A DNA stretch of 32,441 bases from Marinobacterium iners DSM 11526 (GTDB lineage Bacteria > Pseudomonadota > Gammaproteobacteria > Pseudomonadales > Balneatricaceae), in NCBI RefSeq assembly GCF_900107855.1, contig NZ_FNRJ01000026.1:1-32441 (forward strand). The letters are read 5' to 3'. Below the pieces are notes generated by a model. It worked only from the letters and a program-made list of their open reading frames with translations, made no database searches and was not told the origin of the DNA. Positions 6,321 through 13,591 of this stretch are shown here, one piece after another. Numbering within the stretch: the stretch's first letter is position 1; each line of letters starts with the position of its first letter. A program made the position numbers and the translations under genes.

Positions 6321-9300
6321 AATTTATAGTCAGGCAGGATTTTCACCTTATATGTTTCCTGGGATGTCACTTCTCCTGTAAATCCTCCGACACCTGGCCC
6401 CCTCCGACCTTTAGCACCTGATATTTCACCATCAGATTCTGTTATACCACCTGAAAAACCAAAGGTACCTTTAACTTTAATCGGGTTAGCTAGACCGCCT
6501 GCCACACCTTGAACATCATCACGAGAACTGGATGACTCAAAAAGCTCAGTATCATCTGGCATCAACTCACCAGTTCCCAATGCAGCCTCACCGCCTCCTG
6601 CATAAAAATATCCAGTACCATCAAGCTCCTGATGAGTGACAACACAATACAGACCATTTCCATCAGAAGCCAAAGCAAAGCTGGTACTCGTTCCCTTTCC
6701 GTCTGTAATGAACGTAAGGTTTACACCGATACTATCCCACCAAAGACCATAAGCATCCCAATTTGATATTGGGTTACCTCCAGCATATCTGTATGTATTC
6801 AACCCACCATCCAATCCAATAGGATCACTCTGAATATACCGCCCCGTACTGGGGTCGTAATCCCGATAGTAGTTGTAGTGTAACCCGGTTTCCTCATCGT
6901 AGTACTGCCCTGGGTAGCGCAGAGAGAAGGTGAATAGCTGACTGTCACCGTCCGGGTCTTCATTGGCTGTGTGGCGACCAAAGGGGTCGTTATCCCAACG
7001 CCAGACAATTTGGTTGTCGCTGGCTCGGCTAATGCGACGTGGGGTGTTGAGGTGATCAGTATGGATGTAATACACCGCAACACCACTGCCGGCGGGGCGC
7101 AGAGTCGCGACCGGGATATTGCCAAGCCAGACGGTTTCCTGAATGAGCTGGCCGTTGGCATCATATTCGCCTGCCAACTGACCGGCATCATCATAGACAA
7201 AGTAGCGTACACCGTTGTTGTTGCTTTTTCTTACTCTCTGTCCCAGTGCGTTGTAATCATACTGGGTAGTCTGGCCATAGCGGGTGGCGCTGCTCAGTCG
7301 CCCAGCATCATTGTAGGTATAAAGCGTATGGCCATCACCCAGGATGTTGCCGGCTGCGTCGTAGGTGTAAGTACGAGTAAGGCTGCCGTTTATGTGTGTC
7401 AAACGGTTGCTGTCCAGCGCTTGGGTAAATGTCGCTGGTGTACTGCCTGTTTCTGTCAGGCGGTTGCCGTTGGCATCGTAACTCCAGCTCTGGTTTAGCC
7501 CCGTCCCGGTGGCGGTGGTTAAACGGTCGAGCAGATCGTAACTGTAGGTGTGGCTTATGCCGGGAGGGTTGACCTCGTTCTGTTGAGTAATGCGGCGTGC
7601 GTCATCATAAAGGTACTGGGTTTGTCCACCACTGGTGATACCGGTCAGGTCGCCGTCGGTGTTGTAGTCGCGGTTGTGTGTAGTGCCATTTCCCCAGCTC
7701 CAGTGCTGAACTGGGCCAAAAGGTCGATATTGTATTGCGCTCAATAGAGGCGTAATGCCATTGAGGCTAATGCTGCTGATCTGTCCCGATGGGGTGTAGG
7801 TGTAATGCAGACTATTGCCTGAAGGCAGCGTCAGGCTCAGGCGCTGACCCGCTGCATTATAGGTGTAATCCTGAGCAAAACTGTGCCCATCCAGGGTATG
7901 GGTACGATTGGCCACCTGCCCTTGCGCCGTATAAATCCAATCGAGGGTGCCGATGTGATCTGTGATATGAGTCAGCCGCCCCGTGCCATTAATCCCCTGG
8001 TCGTATACATAGGTATAGGTTTGGTCTGGGTAACTGAGTTGGGTTAACCGGTTAAGACTGTCATAACTGTAGGTCGCGGTAACGCCACGTGCATCGGTAC
8101 TGCTGGCCAGATTACCAGCACTGTCGTGGGTGTATGTGGTATCTCCGGTGTCGGGGCTTTGTAGCAGGCTCAGGTCGCCCAACGCGTTATGGTGATAGTA
8201 GGTGGCATGGTTTAATGGATCGATAACGGCGATCAACTGATCCAATGCGTTATAGCTGTACTGAGTCACCTCGGTATTGGGGTCTGTCACCTGAGTCAGC
8301 CGGTTATGGGCGTCATAGGCGTACTGAGTGTCGCGGTTGAGCGGAGCTTGTGTCTCGGTCAGGTTGCCGTTGTTGTCATAGGTGTAGTGGGTTGTAACGG
8401 CAGGCGTACCGGCAGCATCCAACGTCTGTACCAGGCGGTTCAGGGTGTTGAATGTTTGTGATTGGCGCATGGCCAGCGTGCTGGATGGATCGTAGCTTCG
8501 CGTCTGTGTTTGGTTGCCCAGTGCATCCAGAGTATATTCGATGTGGTTGCCTTGGCTATCTTCCAATCGCGTCAGACGCTGGGCGGCATCATAGGTATAG
8601 GTCAGTGTGCTGCCGTCGGGTTGTGTCAGGGTGTGCAGCAGCCCGGTTGGCCAATAGGTCAGAGTTGTGGTTTCTGTCCCTTGGGTATAGGCAATCAAAC
8701 GCAGGCGCAGATCATAGGTGAACGTGGTGACCAGGCCGTTGGCATCGGTGATGCTCAGGGGTTGGCCATGGGCGTTATAGCTGTTGATCTGTGTTGTGTG
8801 ATTCAGGGCATTGGTTATGGTTTTCACCCGACCGCACTCGGCCCCGGTGGTGCACGCGTAATAGCTGTAGGTGGTGATATCGCTGATATCGGTGCGTGGT
8901 CCATCCGCGGTCAAGACACGCCCTTGATTGTCATATGTCCAGCTCCAGGTACGTGATAGTGGTGGCGTTTGACCCATATCGGTCAGAGTACGGCTGAGTA
9001 AATGACCGTTACTGTCATAGCTGTACTCTGTACGTCGATTTCCCTCATCCACTTGTACAGGCAGGCGATACGTTGGGTGCCAAATAGTGCTGATGGTACG
9101 TTCAACCGCTGTGCCGCTCGCTTCGGTACGGATTGTAGGCAGGTTGCGGCTCAGGTCGTAGGTATACTGGGTCGGAACGTTATTGAAATCGACCCGCTGG
9201 CTGACATTGCCCTGAGCGTCATACTGACGAGTTTGCGCGGCACCGCCGCAGGTATTACATGCCTGGGAAATACCCGTGTTCTTCAGAGTATCGAGAATGC

Positions 9301-10630
9301 TGCTATAGGTGAATGTGCGTGAAGCACCCAAGGCATCGGTCAGAGTTCGCTCGCCATTAGCGGCGTAGCTGATACTGACTTCTCCTGCACCACCGCTGTG
9401 TGATGATCGAACGGCTCGACCTTGTGTGTCGTATTCAAAGTCGGCAAAGCGAGTGTTGTTTTCATCAATGATGCCCGTTAAGGCTCGTGGAAGGTTGGCT
9501 CCGGCTGTCAGGCTGCTCTCGTTATAACGATACTGGCGGCTGCTGTTGTCAGCGTAGGTAGTACTGATCAGGCGGTTGTTGGCATCGTAGGAAAACGTGA
9601 TGGGCTCGCCAGCCGGATCTGTTACGGATGCAATACGCCCATGGGTATCGTAGGCCAGCGTAAGCGTGCGGCCATCGGTATCGGTGACAGTCTGCAAGCG
9701 ATTTTGGGTGTCATAGGACAGGTGATGCGTCTGCCCGGCACGAGATGTGATGGATATCAGTCGCCCTTGCGCCGCATAGCGCTCGATGGTGTCATCAGAG
9801 GTTGTGAGCGTCCACCCACTGGTATTGCCATTGCCGTCAGTTTGGCGTTGCAACCGGTAATTTTGGTCTGCATCAGGTTGCCAGATTCCACCCGTCAAGT
9901 TGAAGTTATAGCGTTTCCCGTCTGCTCGATACAGTTTGACACGAGAAGGAGAACCGCTGCCAAGGCCGGTTACCACCAATGAACGTTGGTAATGATGACG
10001 CCAGTTGTCCCCCAGCGGTCCACTTTCTTGGCTGAGTGCATTGTAATGTCGGATAAATTGCAGCGGCTGCGCACCCGTACCAACATAATCCTGCTCTTGC
10101 TGATATTTATTACCGGTCGCACTATTAATGGGGTTGCTGCCATTGGAAGGACACTCAGGGACGCCGGCATTTTTGGGTTGACAGTACCCCGAGTCATCAA
10201 CGCTGCCTTCGGGGCAGGCGTCGGGAGAGCCGGTAGCCATATGGGTGACGGGGCCCATGGCGGTTGTTACCCAATAAAAGGCCAGTTTTCGCTCGATAAC
10301 AAACTGACACCGTGCCTCTTGGCCCGAAAGGTACTCATTGACTGAAAGCGATTTGTAACGGTATTGAATTGATGGGTTTGCAGTACGCAGTGCCTGAATG
10401 CGGGCTTCTACCTCGCCATTGACACAGGCAGCTGTTGCCGTTGGCCAAGCGCCTGGGGCATACGTATTGGTCCACTCAATTTCAGCGAAGGTCGTTGATG
10501 AGAGGCATATGGACAGGGTTAGAGCACTGATTTGGCCTATTCGATAAGGCAACGTGACCCGCTTCGTCGCGGGAGCGTTGTTCCAATAGCCAGAACGATA
10601 AATATTGGCAGATGTGCGACGCAACATCAT
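6311..10630 (-). CDS. Full-length Rhs/YD-repeat polymorphic toxin
   Basis: The start is the first of two ATGs at 10,630, with an AGGAGG six bases upstream; the frame itself opens further up. The product is about 1,439 residues. A signal peptide (ISALTLSICLSSTTFAEIEW) indicates Sec export. There is a Cys-containing N-terminal region, then a DUF6531-like segment (NPINSATGNKYQQEQDYVGT), dozens of YD repeats (YDANNRLI, YDALGN-type) that build the hollow RHS shell, and the RHS core (YYIHTDHLNTPRRIS) ending at DPIGL. The last 125 or so residues are the variable toxin: Gly-rich, with YFYAGGGEAALGTGELMPDD and KGRRGPGVGGF, and not recognised. No PAAR or VgrG is present, so it is probably not a T6SS cargo. 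The C-terminus is the module exchanged with the displaced tips downstream. Confidence 0.9.
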   Translation of the reverse strand: MMLRRTSANIYRSGYWNNAPATKRVTLPYRIGQISALTLSICLSSTTFAEIEWTNTYAPGAWPTATAACVNGEVEARIQALRTANPSIQYRYKSLSVNEYLSGQEARCQFVIERKLAFYWVTTAMGPVTHMATGSPDACPEGSVDDSGYCQPKNAGVPECPSNGSNPINSATGNKYQQEQDYVGTGAQPLQFIRHYNALSQESGPLGDNWRHHYQRSLVVTGLGSGSPSRVKLYRADGKRYNFNLTGGIWQPDADQNYRLQRQTDGNGNTSGWTLTTSDDTIERYAAQGRLISITSRAGQTHHLSYDTQNRLQTVTDTDGRTLTLAYDTHGRIASVTDPAGEPITFSYDANNRLISTTYADNSSRQYRYNESSLTAGANLPRALTGIIDENNTRFADFEYDTQGRAVRSSHSGGAGEVSISYAANGERTLTDALGASRTFTYSSILDTLKNTGISQACNTCGGAAQTRQYDAQGNVSQRVDFNNVPTQYTYDLSRNLPTIRTEASGTAVERTISTIWHPTYRLPVQVDEGNRRTEYSYDSNGHLLSRTLTDMGQTPPLSRTWSWTYDNQGRVLTADGPRTDISDITTYSYYACTTGAECGRVKTITNALNHTTQINSYNAHGQPLSITDANGLVTTFTYDLRLRLIAYTQGTETTTLTYWPTGLLHTLTQPDGSTLTYTYDAAQRLTRLEDSQGNHIEYTLDALGNQTQTRSYDPSSTLAMRQSQTFNTLNRLVQTLDAAGTPAVTTHYTYDNNGNLTETQAPLNRDTQYAYDAHNRLTQVTDPNTEVTQYSYNALDQLIAVIDPLNHATYYHHNALGDLSLLQSPDTGDTTYTHDSAGNLASSTDARGVTATYSYDSLNRLTQLSYPDQTYTYVYDQGINGTGRLTHITDHIGTLDWIYTAQGQVANRTHTLDGHSFAQDYTYNAAGQRLSLTLPSGNSLHYTYTPSGQISSISLNGITPLLSAIQYRPFGPVQHWSWGNGTTHNRDYNTDGDLTGITSGGQTQYLYDDARRITQQNEVNPPGISHTYSYDLLDRLTTATGTGLNQSWSYDANGNRLTETGSTPATFTQALDSNRLTHINGSLTRTYTYDAAGNILGDGHTLYTYNDAGRLSSATRYGQTTQYDYNALGQRVRKSNNNGVRYFVYDDAGQLAGEYDANGQLIQETVWLGNIPVATLRPAGSGVAVYYIHTDHLNTPRRISRASDNQIVWRWDNDPFGRHTANEDPDGDSQLFTFSLRYPGQYYDEETGLHYNYYRDYDPSTGRYIQSDPIGLDGGLNTYRYAGGNPISNWDAYGLWWDSIGVNLTFITDGKGTSTSFALASDGNGLYCVVTHQELDGTGYFYAGGGEAALGTGELMPDDTELFESSSSRDDVQGVAGGLANPIKVKGTFGFSGGITESDGEISGAKGRRGPGVGGFTGEVTSQETYKVKILPDYKLWD

Positions 10631-10654
10631 GGCGCTTCCTCCTTGAATGTATAG

Positions 10655-10708
10655 AGTGTGCATCCTGCACACTTTGCCTGTCGGCGAGATTCAATCTTTC
10701 ATAGATTG
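10655..10708 (-). promoter_or_regulatory. Two palindromes in the rhs leader region
   Basis: AGTGTGCATCCTGCACACT at 10,655-10,673 is a perfect 8-bp inverted repeat with a 3-bp spacer, 25 bp upstream of the rhs start codon. CAATCT/AGATTG at 10,692-10,708 is a second inverted repeat. The first shares the TGCACAC half-site with the hairpins heading the displaced tips. They could be a regulator binding site or a leader hairpin; no regulator gene is adjacent. Confidence 0.5.
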
Positions 10709-10732
10709 AGTATAAATGCAAACGATCCCGAA

Positions 10733-11074
10733 TCACACCTCATCAGCGGCGGCGTAAATCCAGCACTGCGCACCTGACTTCAGCTGGGCCGCAACCCGCA
10801 CGTAATCGTCAACCTCGTAATCATCCGCCTGCGCCAGCTCCGCATCCGTCAGCTCGAATACCGTGCCCTGCACCTCATCCGCCGCATTGCCCGTGTAACG
10901 CAGAATGGGATGAAACGCCTTGCCACTCTCACGCAGCACCCGCTCATCCGTGATCTCGACCTCACCGATGATATAGCCCTGCAGGGTATCGGGCTGACCG
11001 CTCAGCTCGCGGCCAAAGTTGGCGACCTGAACCGATGGCTGCTGCAGGGTGCCGTAGGAGAACAGTGATGGCAT
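10733..11074 (-). CDS. Gamma-glutamylcyclotransferase-like (AIG2/GGCT fold) protein
   Basis: ATG at 11,074 with GGAG upstream; 113 residues. It starts MPSLFSYGTLQQPSVQ, the YGTL motif that forms the substrate loop of the AIG2/GGCT fold. DDYEVDDY at about residue 85 carries the Glu usually proposed as catalytic acid/base. These enzymes cyclise gamma-glutamyl amines or act on related dipeptides; the actual substrate is unknown. The length is normal for the short bacterial class. It is the last gene of a minus-strand group, 30 bp after a GNAT gene, and probably co-transcribed with it. Confidence 0.85.
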   Translation of the reverse strand: MPSLFSYGTLQQPSVQVANFGRELSGQPDTLQGYIIGEVEITDERVLRESGKAFHPILRYTGNAADEVQGTVFELTDAELAQADDYEVDDYVRVAAQLKSGAQCWIYAAADEV

Positions 11075-11104
11075 GTTGGGACTCCGATAGTGCTATTGAG
11101 TTGT

Positions 11105-11626
11105 TTAATCTGGTTTCCAATCCGACCTGGTCAGACGATACAGGCGGACATCCCACCCAGCATAACGCGTTTCAATGAAATTGCTGAACCCAAGTTTTTC
11201 CAGTATGTGTATTGAAGCAGCGTGATTCTGCGCGACGATCGCAACAACGGACTCAAGGTTACAGGCTTCAAAGCCATAGTCGAGAGCCGCACGGGCCGCA
11301 TCGGTCGCCAACCCCATTCCCCAACGGTCTTTGGCAAGACGGTAGCCAATTTCAACCTCATCACATCCATCAACCGTCGTTCGGCTCAACCCACAGTAGC
11401 CAATCAGCCTGCCGGACGGCTTCTCGATAACAGCCCACTGGCCATAACCAAGCTCGTCGTATGAGTGGGTACACCAATCAATAAACTCAGCTGTTTGCGC
11501 TTCGCTCAATGGGCCTTTACTGGAGTACTCCATGACATCCGGGTCAGACAGTATCGGCATGAGGGTCTTAACATCGGAAGATTCAAACTTTCTGATTTCA
11601 AGCCTGTTGGTTGCCGTTAGATACAT
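11105..11626 (-). CDS. GNAT acetyltransferase, RimJ/RimL type
   Basis: 173 residues from ATG 11,626. The N-terminus TNRLEIRKFESSDVKTLMPI and later LIGYCGLSRTTVDGCDEVEI, then GYRLAKDRWGMGLATDAARA (acetyl-CoA binding loop, G-x-G/A region) and NLESVVAIVAQNHAASIHIL are classic RimJ/RimL-like features. It would transfer an acetyl group to a protein N-terminus or small amine; the target is unknown. Its start codon overlaps the end of the upstream membrane-protein gene by 10 bp, so translation is likely coupled. It is probably under control of the divergent MarR regulator. Confidence 0.88.
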   Translation of the reverse strand: MYLTATNRLEIRKFESSDVKTLMPILSDPDVMEYSSKGPLSEAQTAEFIDWCTHSYDELGYGQWAVIEKPSGRLIGYCGLSRTTVDGCDEVEIGYRLAKDRWGMGLATDAARAALDYGFEACNLESVVAIVAQNHAASIHILEKLGFSNFIETRYAGWDVRLYRLTRSDWKPD

Positions 11627-12060
11627 GTGTGAAACCTGCCACGTATTCTGAAACCATCTCTCATGTTCAACCCCATTAATGTCAAATTCACAGCGCCAGC
11701 AATCAACTCAATGGCTTGTACCACATAAAAGCGGGTATCCAAAACACCTGCAGATGCCCACAGGTTGAGTAATACGGCACACGGGATCAGTACCAGGATT
11801 CCGTTCATACCTATAAAGGGCATTCTCTTTCTTTTCCGAGAAACAAGCACGCCGTTTCTACCCTTGGCCAAGGCGAAACCACTCGCCCCCGTGAATGCAA
11901 TTGACGGCACAAGAATCAACAGACCTGGCCATACAATTAAGCGTTTCACTGTTGATATGGACTCAACAGAACCAAAGATCTCAACCAACACTGTTGCCGA
12001 GAAAAACGTCGCTATGCAGGCCATGGCAATAGCCGCTGCGAAACGATGGACGATGAGCAT
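11617..12060 (-). CDS. Four-pass integral membrane protein, function unknown
   Basis: ATG at 12,060 is preferred because GGAGGA lies eight bases upstream; the frame opens earlier but covers the operator region. The product is 147 residues with four hydrophobic segments: roughly 5-28 (AAAIAMACIATFFSATVLVE), 42-65 (LIVWPGLLILVPSIAFTGAS), 83-103 and 113-133. A basic loop (KGRNGVLVSRKRKR) lies between segments two and three. No named family recognised. First gene of the minus-strand operon and divergent from marR, so it is probably the main target of that regulator. Confidence 0.75.
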   Translation of the reverse strand: MLIVHRFAAAIAMACIATFFSATVLVEIFGSVESISTVKRLIVWPGLLILVPSIAFTGASGFALAKGRNGVLVSRKRKRMPFIGMNGILVLIPCAVLLNLWASAGVLDTRFYVVQAIELIAGAVNLTLMGLNMRDGFRIRGRFHTCI

Positions 12061-12089
12061 CAGGGTTTCCTCCAAGAAACACGATTGGT

Positions 12090-12139
12090 AACATGTTGTC
12101 ATTGTGCAAAGAGCACCTCTTAATGTCAACATGTTGTCA
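12090..12139. promoter_or_regulatory. Pair of MarR-type operator sites
   Basis: AACATGTTGTCA occurs twice in the same orientation, 12,090-12,101 and 12,128-12,139, starts 38 bp apart. Each contains the palindrome AACATGTT; the second extends to TGTCAACATGTTGTCA with only one mismatched pair. They lie between the divergent membrane-protein and marR genes, the usual position for autoregulated MarR operators. Confidence 0.65.
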
Positions 12140-12157
12140 ATTCCACAGGGATCACCA

Positions 12158-12601
12158 ATGAACGAGTCTCATAAAGGCCCAATCTTCACCGATATTGTGC
12201 TGGAAGTGTTTAAACTGGGAGGACTGCTAGTCAGCGAAGGCGATCAAATGGGCGCAGAGTTCGGCATTACAAGCGCCCGTTGGAAGATACTGGGGGCCCT
12301 TGCACTATCGGACGAACCGCAAACCGTACCTCAAATTGCGAGAAGCATGGGGCTGACGCGACAAGCGGTACAGCGACTTGTGGATGCCATGCACGACGAT
12401 GCACTGTTACTGTTCAGTGAAAACCCGGGCCATAAGCGCGCCAAATGGATTAACCTCTCGGAACGTGGGAAAACGGTTTTCTCGAAACTGAGTGAAAAAC
12501 AGTCGGGGTGGGCCGCCCAATGCTCAGAAGGTATCAGCGCAACCGAGCTGGAAACTGCACTGTCTGTACTGAAGCGTATCGCTCGCGCCATTGACCACTA
12601 G
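12158..12601 (+). CDS. MarR-family transcriptional regulator
   Basis: ATG at 12,158 (MNESHKGPIF), 147 residues; an extension to 12,104 is possible but would cover the second operator. The winged helix is seen in EFGITSARWKILGALALSDE, PQTVPQIARSMGLTRQAVQR (recognition helix) and the wing around LLLFSENPGHKRAKWINLSE. Terminal helices (ATELETALSVLKRIARAI) would form the dimer interface. It should repress the divergent operon and itself, and release DNA on binding a small molecule, as is usual in the family; the ligand is unknown. Confidence 0.88.
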   Translation: MNESHKGPIFTDIVLEVFKLGGLLVSEGDQMGAEFGITSARWKILGALALSDEPQTVPQIARSMGLTRQAVQRLVDAMHDDALLLFSENPGHKRAKWINLSERGKTVFSKLSEKQSGWAAQCSEGISATELETALSVLKRIARAIDH

Positions 12602-12636
12602 ACATGCCCCGGTATTCGGCCCATTTGTCACCCTCT

Positions 12637-12873
12637 TTACAGCCCTTCTTTTGCTCGCTGAATTGCAGCTTCAATGGCTCGCTTCGCTTGTGGGCTGTTT
12701 TTCCAGCAGGTTGTCCTCAGCATTGAAGCAACCATTTCCGCTATATCATCCGCCTGATAGGTCGCCAACTCGGAAAGCGACTCTATACCGATCTCCTCAA
12801 AACGTTGCACAACGGTGTTGCCAACGCCTTTTACCGACAACAGTGCTTCTTTCTCCAGGCTGGAAAACCCCAT
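12637..12873 (-). CDS. Small helix-hairpin-helix protein
   Basis: 78 residues from ATG 12,873. LLSVKGVGNTVVQRFEEIGI is a helix-hairpin-helix, a nonspecific DNA-backbone-binding motif (GVG turn), followed by SLSELATYQADDIAEMVASM and a basic helical end. It resembles the short Cdd1-like 'pathogenicity locus' proteins and the HhH ends of repair enzymes. The ribosome-binding site is weak. Convergent with marR. A DNA-binding role is plausible but its pathway is unknown. Confidence 0.7.
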   Translation of the reverse strand: MGFSSLEKEALLSVKGVGNTVVQRFEEIGIESLSELATYQADDIAEMVASMLRTTCWKNSPQAKRAIEAAIQRAKEGL

Positions 12874-12939
12874 ATAAAATCCATTCCATTCAATATTTAT
12901 ACGCCATTATGGCGTGTATCCATTGCTGCAGAAAATCGT

Positions 12940-13341
12940 TTATTCTGGCAACCCCTCGAACGTTGGCACCTCTTCTGACGTCTTCTCCCAGTTGGCCTTG
13001 CTGGACGAAAAGATGTGCGCCGTTGGCAATATGGACACTTCAGTGTCCAAAGATCCTGCCGGCACGATAAGCACACCGGCCGCCTGAGTATTGGGCAATG
13101 CGGAGCCACAGAATTTGCAAAAACTCTTGCTGTGACGAGTCCCTGGCAACGTAAACGAGGTCACGGCATCAGCACCCGACAGCCAGCTCAGTTTAGCCGA
13201 CTGTGAAAACAGATTGGCCGCATGAGCCGACCCCGTATCTTTTTTACAGCGCTGACAATGACACAGGTAAAAGCTGTCAAACTCCCCTTCTACCTTGAAG
13301 TGCACTGTGCCACACAAACAGGAACCGAGATGTTCTGCCAT
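12940..13341 (-). CDS. GFA-family (CENP-V/Mss4-like) zinc protein, copy 1
   Basis: ATG at 13,341 (MAEHLGSCLCGTVHFKVEGE), 133 residues. Zinc ligands are visible as CLCG near residue 8, CHCQRC near 28 and CKFCGS near 76, the pattern of glutathione-dependent formaldehyde-activating-like proteins. Few members have a proven reaction. The protein differs from copy 2 (28,426-28,827) at only about sixteen positions, so the two are recent paralogues or independent arrivals of one cassette. No DUF924 gene follows this copy. Confidence 0.85.
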   Translation of the reverse strand: MAEHLGSCLCGTVHFKVEGEFDSFYLCHCQRCKKDTGSAHAANLFSQSAKLSWLSGADAVTSFTLPGTRHSKSFCKFCGSALPNTQAAGVLIVPAGSLDTEVSILPTAHIFSSSKANWEKTSEEVPTFEGLPE

Positions 13342-13591
13342 GACCTTTCCCCTATAACCTGTGAGTGAAATATACAAACAACTCAGCAGGAGCCGATAAG
13401 CCCCCCATCTTCTCAACCTTAACGCGCCCGTTTTTCTTCAAAACTTCCACCCGTTCGTTCAAGAGCTGTGGCTGTGCTCTGGGTATCGTCCACTCATGCC
13501 GGCTTTATCCCGTCCAACGTGGATGACGCCATCGCCACTTCTGCAGTGGCCATCCAGTGACTCGTTATAAACATAAAAGAGAGAGTACACC
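13342..13591 (+). other. Upstream region of the monooxygenase operon
   Basis: No complete gene. A short plus-strand frame at about 13,460-13,560 would read AVLWVSSTHAGFIPSNVDDA and end SAVAIQ-stop. It looks protein-like and could be the tail of a lost gene, but I cannot assign it. The promoter for the operon should lie in the last 80 bp; no clear sigma-54 site was seen. Confidence 0.3.

Noticed and set aside
8462-8956. Long plus-strand frames opposite the rhs gene (also at 6,971-7,498, 9,641-9,982 and others)
   Set aside because: They are antisense shadows of the YD-repeat coding region; no ribosome-binding sites and no recognisable domains.
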